NCBI GenBank assembly: GCA_034437075.1 | Contig: DAOTVD010000240.1 | Location: 1-5,286 of the forward strand | Direction of reading: 5' to 3' | Source of the DNA: DAOTVD01 sp034437075 | GTDB lineage: Bacteria > Chloroflexota > Anaerolineae > Aggregatilineales > J027 | Length of the DNA: 5,286 nucleotides | Shown: in pieces, positions 1 to 5,286 of the stretch | Layout of the letters: each line of letters opens with the position of its first letter | Numbering within the stretch: position 1 is the stretch's first letter | Position numbers and translations under genes: made by a program | The notes under the pieces: model-generated | The model's input: only the letters and a program-made list of their open reading frames with translations | Databases searched by the model: none | Told to the model about the DNA's origin: nothing

Positions 1-2508
1 AATGTGCCGCGCACGCCCGCGAATCCTTACGATCCCGAGGCGCTTAGCGTCCAGGCGATCTTTACCGGGCCAGATGGCGGGGAACAGCGCGTTTTCGGCT
101 ATTTCATGCAGCCTTTCACATCGGCGGACGATGGCCCAATAGCTGAGGGCGGCGGCGAATGGCGCATCAACTTTACACCGACTCAACTTGGCGATTGGCG
201 CTATGTCGTCACCGCGACCACACCCGAGGGCACCGAACGCCTGCAAGCCGGGACGCTCACTGTTGAGCCGTCGGAAGCGCGCGGTTTTGTCGAAGTTGGG
301 CCGAACGGTCGCTATTTTCAATTTCAGGACGGCGCGCCGTTTTTCCCCGTGGGGGGCAATTTGCGCTGGTCGGGCGAGGAAGTCGGCGGCCTAGAGGCAT
401 ATATCGCCTGGTTGGATGCCCTGGCCGCCGCTGGCGCGAATACGGCGCGGCTCATCGCGGATACCGCCTGGTTCATCGGCCTGGATTGGCAAGCCCCGCC
501 CGGCGATTATGGCGATGAACAAGCCAGCGCCTGGCTCTTTGACCAGGTGCTAGATGCCGCCCAAGCGCGCGGGATTTATCTGCAAGTGACGCTTATCTGG
601 CACCAGGCGTTCATCCAGGCCACAGAGCCGCCTGTGAACATTCCCGACGACCGGCCCCGCCTCGATACCAGCGCGGACTGGGACAACCATGCCTATAACT
701 TCGCGAATGGGGGCGTCATGCGTAGCCCCCAAAGCCTATGGACGAATCCTGCTGTAGAAGACTATTTACTGCGCAAATTGCGTTATATGATCGCGCGGTG
801 GGGGCATCATCCCCATATTTTCGCTTGGGAAGTCGTCGCGGATGTGGATCGGCTGCCTGGTTTTGATGCGGACGCGCATCTGCCGTTGGTGGAGCGGCTA
901 ATCGAGGCTGTGCGGGCGCTTGACACACATCCCCGACTGCTGACGGCGGGTAGCCGCGAGAGCATCCCCGAATTGCGCGATAATCCTGGGCTGGATTATG
1001 TGCAATTGCGGTTTTTGGGCAACCAACCGGTTGGTGATGATCCAGCGGCGCAGGTGCCCGCCGTGCTAGAGGCCCTGGCCGAAATGCGCGCCCAAGTTGC
1101 GAAGCCCATTCTCATTACCGAGTTCTCGCTCAACCCCTGGTATGAACCCTCCGAGGTTGACCCGCGCGGGGTGCATGTCTTCGAAACGCTGTGGGCTAGC
1201 GCGATCGGTGGCGCGGCGGGGGCGGCCTGGCCGTTGTGGGGTGATACGTATATCCATGCCGAGAATCTCTATGCGTTTTACCGGGCGCTGGCTTATTTCA
1301 CCGAGGATGTCCCGTGGGGGGCGCTAGAGTGGGAAATACTCGTGCCGGGGCCGTTGGCCGCGCGCGAAACGCCGTATACGCCCTTTGGCCTCTCCGCGTT
1401 CAACCGAGAACTACGCGCCGCATCTCCACCGGATACCCTCATCTACTTAACGCAAGATGGCGCGCGTCCTCCCGTGAGTATGCTATCCAGCTATTTGTAT
1501 GGCACAGGCTTTAACGCGGCGGCCAGCTTGCCGCAGACGTATATCATTGCGCCGCCTGTGGACACAACGTTGCAACTAGCGCTGCGCGATATTGCGCCAG
1601 ATGGCCAGGCTGTTTTGGCGATTCAGCTTAATGGCAGGCCGTATACGACCTTGGGGTTGACGGCTAGCGCGGCGGATACTGTGTTGGAAATCCCCTTGCA
1701 AGCGGGCGAAAACCGTCTGGTGCTGGATAACACCGGCGAAGGCTGGATCGAAATCGAAGCATTAACTGTGGGGGATTACATCGCGCCAGCGCGCGCGCTG
1801 GGTTGGCACGCTCCTGAGCTTGGGCTTGCGTTGCTGTGGGTCCACCAGCGGGATTACACCTGGCAAAATGCCGCCGAATTGCCGTCAGCGGCGCGCTATC
1901 GTTTGCGGGTGCCGGGGTTGTTGCCGGGGTCATATCGTGTGGAATATTGGGATGCGCTGAATGGCGGCATCCTGGGCCAAGAGCAGGTGCGTGTCAGTTC
2001 GGATGCGGCGCTTGTTCTGACCTTGCCGCCCTTTGAGGCCGGGCTCGCGTTGCGCTTGTTTCGGGTGACGGGTGAAGCGGCCACGCCGGAAAGTCTCCCG
2101 CCGACGCGCACGCCACCCGTGCCACCCACACCGACCGCCACGGTTACCGCTTCGCCGACCAGTAGCCCGACATCGACCGCCAGCCCCACCGTATCGCCGA
2201 CCAATACGCCCACGGCGACGCCAAGCCCGTCGCCTACTTTGGCAGATGAGGCGGAAAACGAGCCAACCGAAGAAGCAACGGATGCCGCGACATCCGAAGT
2301 AGATGACCTGCCCGAGGCGACATCCGATGATCTGTTGCCCCGTCAGACGCGCACCCCGCGCCCCGGCCAAACGCTACCCGGCCCGCAAGCCGACCTGACG
2401 AGTGCGCCGAGCTTGACGCCGACGATTACCCCCACAGCCACACCTGACGCGGATGGCGACTTGTTCCCGCGCCAGACGCGCACCCCGCGCCCCGCTGAAG
2501 ATGAATAG
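1..2508 (+). CDS. Secreted DUF5060 / clan GH-A glycoside hydrolase-like protein (5' end missing)
   Basis: The reading frame is open to the left edge, so the true start lies outside; the GTG at 4 falls inside a domain and is unlikely to be the start. Residues are numbered from that codon. Residues 1-90 are the later part of a DUF5060 beta-sandwich (NPYDPEALSVQAIF; then GEWRINFTPTQLGDWRY). Residues about 94-440 resemble a clan GH-A (beta/alpha)8 barrel: PVGGNLRW near the start, AYNFANGG at 230-237, LRYMIARWG before the fourth-strand motif WEVVADVD (275-282), PILITEFS with the expected nucleophile E373, and WPLWGDTY at 409-416. The usual NE acid/base pair reads A279-D280, so activity is uncertain. 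Residues about 500-592 look like a carbohydrate-binding-type beta-sandwich and 600-690 like a final beta domain (LLWVHQRDYTW). From 700 on, the tail is Thr/Pro-rich and then acidic. By family the role would be extracellular polysaccharide cleavage; the substrate cannot be told. No membrane segment or LPXTG-like sorting signal is seen at the C-terminus. Confidence 0.85.
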   Translation, partial: NVPRTPANPYDPEALSVQAIFTGPDGGEQRVFGYFMQPFTSADDGPIAEGGGEWRINFTPTQLGDWRYVVTATTPEGTERLQAGTLTVEPSEARGFVEVGPNGRYFQFQDGAPFFPVGGNLRWSGEEVGGLEAYIAWLDALAAAGANTARLIADTAWFIGLDWQAPPGDYGDEQASAWLFDQVLDAAQARGIYLQVTLIWHQAFIQATEPPVNIPDDRPRLDTSADWDNHAYNFANGGVMRSPQSLWTNPAVEDYLLRKLRYMIARWGHHPHIFAWEVVADVDRLPGFDADAHLPLVERLIEAVRALDTHPRLLTAGSRESIPELRDNPGLDYVQLRFLGNQPVGDDPAAQVPAVLEALAEMRAQVAKPILITEFSLNPWYEPSEVDPRGVHVFETLWASAIGGAAGAAWPLWGDTYIHAENLYAFYRALAYFTEDVPWGALEWEILVPGPLAARETPYTPFGLSAFNRELRAASPPDTLIYLTQDGARPPVSMLSSYLYGTGFNAAASLPQTYIIAPPVDTTLQLALRDIAPDGQAVLAIQLNGRPYTTLGLTASAADTVLEIPLQAGENRLVLDNTGEGWIEIEALTVGDYIAPARALGWHAPELGLALLWVHQRDYTWQNAAELPSAARYRLRVPGLLPGSYRVEYWDALNGGILGQEQVRVSSDAALVLTLPPFEAGLALRLFRVTGEAATPESLPPTRTPPVPPTPTATVTASPTSSPTSTASPTVSPTNTPTATPSPSPTLADEAENEPTEEATDAATSEVDDLPEATSDDLLPRQTRTPRPGQTLPGPQADLTSAPSLTPTITPTATPDADGDLFPRQTRTPRPAEDE
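2101..2238 (+). repeat. Low-complexity Thr/Pro/Ser linker coding segment
   Basis: This segment encodes residues 700-745 of the glycosidase-like protein, composed almost only of Pro, Thr, Ser and Ala with short periodicities (SPTxx, TPTAT). It is followed by an acidic stretch (about 747-776) rich in Glu and Asp. Such linkers are common in exported Chloroflexota proteins, where they are thought to act as flexible, possibly O-glycosylated spacers between a folded domain and the envelope. The repeats are degenerate at DNA level, so this is compositional bias rather than a clean tandem repeat. Confidence 0.8.
2329..2364 (+). repeat. Direct repeat copy 1, encoding DLLPRQTRTPRP
   Basis: First of two 36-base in-frame direct repeats in the 3' end of the glycosidase-like gene (residues 776-787). 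It matches the second copy at 31 of 36 bases by hand alignment, and its last 21 bases (2344-2364) are identical to 2473-2493. The encoded peptide is basic (three Arg) in a tail that is otherwise acidic or Thr/Pro-rich. Confidence 0.85.
2458..2493 (+). repeat. Direct repeat copy 2, encoding DLFPRQTRTPRP at the extreme C-terminus
   Basis: Second copy of the 36-base repeat (residues 819-830), ending four residues (AEDE) before the stop codon. The two copies are separated by a second short Thr/Pro linker (SLTPTITPTATP). Duplication of linker plus motif as one unit would explain the arrangement. The function of the motif is unknown; I do not recognise it as an established sorting signal. Confidence 0.85.
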
Positions 2509-2509
2509 T

Positions 2510-2531
2510 GGCCGTCCGATGCTGGGCGGCC
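2510..2531. terminator. Candidate hairpin terminator between convergent genes
   Basis: The 22 bases 2509-2530 separate the two convergent stop codons, and the hairpin spans nearly all of them. On the + strand the arms GGCCGTCC (2510-2517) and GGGCGGCC (2524-2531) pair over 8 bp, one pair being U-G, around the 6-base loop GATGCT. On the - strand transcript the same position becomes a C-A mismatch, so the fold favours the + strand (glycosidase) transcript. The last base of the right arm is also the last base of the purH stop codon. No T-tract follows on either strand, so it is not a textbook intrinsic terminator; it could also act as a 3'-end stabiliser. Confidence 0.5.
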
Positions 2532-4075
2532 TAATGCCGAAAGTGGCGCACGCGCGTAAAGACCATCGCTAGCCCAGCAGCGTTGGCCGCGTCGATGACG
2601 GATTGATCGCGCATAGAGCCGCCCGGTTGGATGACCGCCGTCACGCCCGCTTCGGCAGCCACTTCGACCCCATCTGGGAAGGGGAAGAAAGCATCAGAGG
2701 CCAGTACCGCGCCGGATGCGGCTTTGCCCGCTTTTTGTATAGCTAGCTTGACGGCATCCACTCGGCTGGGTAGCCCGCCGCCAATACCCACGGTCGCGCC
2801 TTGCTGGGCCAAAACAATCGCGTTGCTCTTGATATGCGCGACCGCGTGCCAGGCGAACGCTAGCGCATCGGTTTCTTCGGGGGTAGGGGTGCGTTGGGTG
2901 ACGACCTCCCATTGCGTGCCGGGTGGGTCGCTGGTGTCTGGTTGCTGAATCAGCACGCCGCCGAGCACTGATCGTAGGTCAACGTTTTGGAAGGTTGGTT
3001 CTGCGATGCGTAGCACCCGGCAATTTTTGCGGCTGTTTTGCAACGCCTCGCGCGCCTCGGGCGTGAAGTCCGGCGCGATGAGCACTTCCACAAATAAGCT
3101 ACCCAAGGCTGCGACAAAATCAGCATCTACCGGGCGATTCACCGCGATGACCCCGCCAAACGCGGATACCGGATCGCTGGCGAGGGCAGGGGGGAAAGCC
3201 TTGTGCGGTGTTGCACCGACGGCTATCCCGGTTGGGGTCAGGTGTTTGACGATGACCACAGCGGCTTCATCGTCCGCGTCGAAGCTGGCCACAGCGCGCC
3301 AGGCGGCATCGGCATCCAAAATGTTGTTATACGAAAGTTCCTTGCCGCCTAGCTGCTCGGCGCCGAGCGGGGTGCTGTCTGTCGTGTGCGCATAAAACCC
3401 GGCGGCCTGGTGCGGATTTTCGCCATAACGCAAGGGCTGCGCTTGGCGCAAACCCAACGAGAACCAATCACTTAAATCGAACGGCTTGTTTTGTGCCCCG
3501 TGCGCCTGGGTCAGGTACGCATGGATGGCCGTATCATAATCGCGAGTGTGGGCGAACGCCTTAATGGCCAATTCGCGCCGTAAGTCCTGCGAGACGGCAC
3601 TCTGCGCGAGCAAGTCGTCCAGCACACGGGGGTAATCGGCGGGGTCTACCAAGACGCACACGCGCCCGAAATTCTTGGCGGCGCCCCGCAAGAGGGCCAC
3701 GCCGCCGATGTCGATGTGCTCGATGGCGTCCTCGAAAGGCGTTTCGGACTCGGCAACGACTGTCTGAAAGGGATACAGATTACAAACGACAATATCGATG
3801 GGCGCATAACCTGCTTGGGTCAGTTCGGCGAGGTCTTCGTCCGTGTCGCGGGCCAGGATGCCCGCGTGTAGCGCCGGATGCAACGTCTTGACCCGCCCGC
3901 CGAGCATATCGCCAAAGCTGGTTAGGCGTTCGGTGGGGGCAACCTCCAGGCCTGCCGCTTGTAGGGCGCGTTGGGTGCCACCGCTGGCCACTAAATCCCA
4001 CCCTAAGGCGGCGAGTTCCGCCGCGAAGTGTTCCAGGCCAGTTTTGTCAGCCACACTCAATAATGCGCGAGGCAT
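2531..4075 (-). CDS. purH: Bifunctional AICAR formyltransferase / IMP cyclohydrolase
   Basis: Catalyses the last two steps of de novo purine synthesis: formylation of AICAR from 10-formyl-tetrahydrofolate, then ring closure of FAICAR to IMP, in the cytoplasm. The 514 residues match the usual bacterial length. The N-terminal cyclohydrolase (MGS-like) domain shows SVADKTG (7-13), SGGT (31-34), GGRVKTLHP (59-67), NLYPF (99-103) and IDIGGVALLRGAAKN (121-135). The transformylase domain shows RYGENPHQ (216-223), LGGKELSYNNILD (242-254), K277-H278 at the known Lys-His catalytic position, DPVSAFGG (301-308), KSNAI (416-420), ASDAFFPF (459-466), IQPGGS (482-487) and the terminal RHFRH. Two motifs deviate from the E. 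coli form: HLTPTG instead of HANPCG, and GGGLPSR (432-438) instead of GAGQMSR. The ATG start is fixed by the N-terminal family match and a strong ribosome site. It lies 45 bases behind the upstream gene on the same strand, so it may be read from that gene's promoter; I see no separate promoter in the short gap. Confidence 0.97.
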   Translation of the reverse strand: MPRALLSVADKTGLEHFAAELAALGWDLVASGGTQRALQAAGLEVAPTERLTSFGDMLGGRVKTLHPALHAGILARDTDEDLAELTQAGYAPIDIVVCNLYPFQTVVAESETPFEDAIEHIDIGGVALLRGAAKNFGRVCVLVDPADYPRVLDDLLAQSAVSQDLRRELAIKAFAHTRDYDTAIHAYLTQAHGAQNKPFDLSDWFSLGLRQAQPLRYGENPHQAAGFYAHTTDSTPLGAEQLGGKELSYNNILDADAAWRAVASFDADDEAAVVIVKHLTPTGIAVGATPHKAFPPALASDPVSAFGGVIAVNRPVDADFVAALGSLFVEVLIAPDFTPEAREALQNSRKNCRVLRIAEPTFQNVDLRSVLGGVLIQQPDTSDPPGTQWEVVTQRTPTPEETDALAFAWHAVAHIKSNAIVLAQQGATVGIGGGLPSRVDAVKLAIQKAGKAASGAVLASDAFFPFPDGVEVAAEAGVTAVIQPGGSMRDQSVIDAANAAGLAMVFTRVRHFRH

Positions 4076-4082
4076 AAGGATT

Positions 4083-4089
4083 CTCCTTT
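4083..4089 (-). promoter_or_regulatory. Shine-Dalgarno site of purH
   Basis: On the - strand the sequence reads AAAGGAG followed by 7 bases (AATCCTT) and then the ATG of purH. This is a near-ideal ribosome binding site with ideal spacing and confirms the chosen start. It suggests that purH is translated independently rather than by coupling to the stop codon of the gene 45 bases upstream. Confidence 0.85.
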
Positions 4090-4120
4090 GTGGGTATGTA
4101 TCGGGGCCGCTCGGTTGGCG

Positions 4121-5286
4121 TTAGCGGGCCAATCGTTCGGCAATGATGAAGTTGTCGATGAGGACGCGCGTTATCTCTGCTTCGCTCGCCGTCCAGGCCA
4201 GGCCGATACGACTCGCGCGGACGTCCGGCGCTGCGAAGCTGCCCACAAGCGTCTGGTTATAGTAAACAAACAGCGTATCATTTACCCATACGGTTTGCAG
4301 CAGTTCACCGCCGCTAAAGCGCGCGATAGGCGGCACTTGCTCGCTGAGCAGCGTGTTGCTGGGTTCGCCATTCGCGATGACATTGGCCTGTATTTGCCCT
4401 TCGCAGGTGACCACCACGGCTAAGCCGTTCGTTTCGGATTCACCAAAATAGAGGCCCAGGCCCCCGGTAGGGCCACATTGGCGCATCTGAAAATTGATCT
4501 GGGTGGCGAAGATACCGAAGTTATCCGGCGGTGGATCGGCCAGCAGGCGCGCCTGAAACGGTTGGGTATTGTGCGTCAGAAGTTGTTCGCTGATGCGGAT
4601 GGCGGGCAATTCGGCGGCCCAGCCCACTAACAACGGTGTGGCCGGGTCGGCGAAGTTCTCCACGACATGGTTACGACCGGGGTCGGTTTCGCGCAGGGGG
4701 TCGTCCAAGGCTGGGCCAGTGGTTGTGTCTGGCGCAACACCAGATAATTCCCAGATTTGCAAGCGTTGTAGGGTGTATTGTAGCCCCAGTTGAGCACCCA
4801 AAACGAATTGGCCCGCGCTTGGGGGCGGATTACCGACGTATTGCGCCAGCAATTGACCATTCAAATACCACGCAACCTGATCGCCAGATAGCTGGATGCC
4901 CATTACGCTGGGCGTATCGAGGCTGAGTCCTGCATCCAGGGTGCCATTAAAATCCACGGGTTGGGGATCGCCCCCCTGCACCAGGCGCGCGCGATGTGCA
5001 CCATCGCATTGCAATACGAAGACATACCCGGTGGCGTCTACGGGGCGTTCGGCGGTGGGGTCGGAGCGCACGTTAAATAACAAGGCGCTATCGTCCGTGG
5101 GGCAAACGGATGGCTGAAAGGTCAATTCCGCGTAAAAGTCAGTAGCTGTGAAGTCGGTGCCCGGAGCATAGCGGGCTGAGGCGTTCGGCCCTGTGCTAGA
5201 AAGCGCAAAGCCATCGGGCGTGACTTGCCACGAGAGGTTCTCATCGCGGCTACCATCGGCCCATACGTCCGTGTTGCTGAAATCAG
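4121..5286 (-). CDS. Protein with two tandem lamin-G-like (concanavalin-like) domains, 5' end missing
   Basis: The frame is open to the right edge; 387 residues plus the stop lie in the window. A TTG at 5125 could be taken as a start, but the residues before it continue the same beta domain (DFSNTDVW, then WQVTPDGFALSS), so it is internal. Numbering from the first whole codon at the edge, residues 1-180 and 209-387 are two related units. Each begins with an F-S/A motif (DFSNTDVW; ENFADPAT) and carries a FQ..C..T segment (C61; C270), a second Cys before an acidic-Gly pair (CDG at 93; CEG at 294), and a strand of the WYLNGQLL / VYYNQTLV type. The end, IDNFIIAE, is typical of the last strand of lamin-G-like or DUF1080-like sandwiches. 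Such domains usually bind carbohydrate or protein outside the cell; the paired Cys suggest an oxidising location. What precedes the domains (signal peptide, kinase or anchor) is not visible. No catalytic motif is seen. Confidence 0.8.
   Translation of the reverse strand, partial: DFSNTDVWADGSRDENLSWQVTPDGFALSSTGPNASARYAPGTDFTATDFYAELTFQPSVCPTDDSALLFNVRSDPTAERPVDATGYVFVLQCDGAHRARLVQGGDPQPVDFNGTLDAGLSLDTPSVMGIQLSGDQVAWYLNGQLLAQYVGNPPPSAGQFVLGAQLGLQYTLQRLQIWELSGVAPDTTTGPALDDPLRETDPGRNHVVENFADPATPLLVGWAAELPAIRISEQLLTHNTQPFQARLLADPPPDNFGIFATQINFQMRQCGPTGGLGLYFGESETNGLAVVVTCEGQIQANVIANGEPSNTLLSEQVPPIARFSGGELLQTVWVNDTLFVYYNQTLVGSFAAPDVRASRIGLAWTASEAEITRVLIDNFIIAERLAR
4124..4660 (-). repeat. Lamin-G-like unit 2 (protein-level internal duplication)
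   Basis: Encodes residues 209-387. The Phe-to-first-Cys distance (F211 to C270) is again 59, the second Cys is at 294, and the later strand LFVYYNQTLVGSF aligns with VAWYLNGQLLAQY of unit 1. The spacing between the two Cys is 24 residues here against 32 in unit 1, the difference falling in the loop that in unit 1 holds RSDPTAERPVDATG. The unit runs to the protein end with no C-terminal anchor after it. Confidence 0.6.
4745..5284 (-). repeat. Lamin-G-like unit 1 (protein-level internal duplication)
   Basis: Encodes residues 1-180 of the visible protein and may be cut at its N-terminal edge by the window. Shared landmarks with unit 2 are the opening Phe motif, a Cys exactly 59 residues after that Phe (F2 to C61), a second Cys at 93, the strand VAWYLNGQLLAQY, and a closing strand LQRLQIWEL. 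A 28-residue acidic and Pro/Thr-containing linker joins it to unit 2. The duplication is ancient: it is clear from landmarks rather than overall identity. Confidence 0.6.

Noticed and set aside
4..6. GTG as the start of the glycosidase-like gene
   Set aside because: The frame is open before it and the codon falls within a DUF5060 domain whose first strands would be missing; the gene most likely begins outside the window.
2101..2238. Thr/Pro repeat region as a CRISPR-like or tandem-repeat array
   Set aside because: There are no regular repeat and spacer lengths; the periodicity comes from biased amino acid composition in frame with the gene.
1896..2370. Two antisense open frames of 105 and 146 codons opposite the Thr/Pro tail
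   Set aside because: They are mirror images of the low-complexity linker (Gly/Val-rich and Arg/Gly-rich), lack any family resemblance and lie wholly inside a well-supported gene.
2631..3395. Open frames on the + strand across purH
   Set aside because: They are antisense to conserved PurH motifs and have Ala/Ser-rich compositions expected from out-of-frame reading of GC-rich DNA.
5123..5125. TTG as the start of the lamin-G-like gene
   Set aside because: The same frame continues upstream to the window edge with sequence that matches the opening of unit 2, so the TTG codes an internal Leu.
1..5286. A new multi-gene defence, mobile or biosynthetic system
   Set aside because: Only three genes are present, one of them a standard housekeeping enzyme; no integrase, transposase, nuclease, inverted repeats or tRNA were seen.

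Overview
The window looks like a piece of a GC-rich (roughly 60% by eye) bacterial chromosome, most plausibly from Chloroflexota, and within that an Anaerolineae-like lineage. This rests on two things. The secreted proteins use long Thr/Pro/Ser linkers of the 'PTATPSPSPT' type common there, and the combination of a DUF5060-type glycosidase with lamin-G-like surface proteins is frequent in that phylum. The assignment is inference from style, not from a marker gene.

There are three genes, two of them cut by the window edges. On the + strand (1-2508) is the 3' part of a large extracellular glycoside-hydrolase-like protein. It has the end of a DUF5060 beta-sandwich, a (beta/alpha)8 barrel of the clan GH-A type, two further beta-rich regions, and a low-complexity Thr/Pro tail carrying a duplicated 12-residue basic motif. 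On the - strand are purH (4075-2531), complete, and upstream of it the 3' part of a protein made of two tandem lamin-G-like (concanavalin-like) domains (window end down to 4121). The latter two run in the same direction with a 45-base gap and may be co-transcribed. The glycosidase gene and purH converge, with only 22 bases between their stop codons, and these are almost entirely filled by a GC-rich hairpin.

The genes do not form an obvious pathway. purH performs the last two steps of IMP synthesis in the cytoplasm, while its two neighbours look like cell-surface or secreted proteins, so this is probably ordinary chromosome with housekeeping and surface genes side by side. I see no RNA genes, mobile elements, CRISPR arrays or defence genes. 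The points most worth a second look are the replaced acid/base position in the glycosidase barrel, the duplicated C-terminal tail motif, and the Cys-bearing internal duplication in the lamin-G-like protein.
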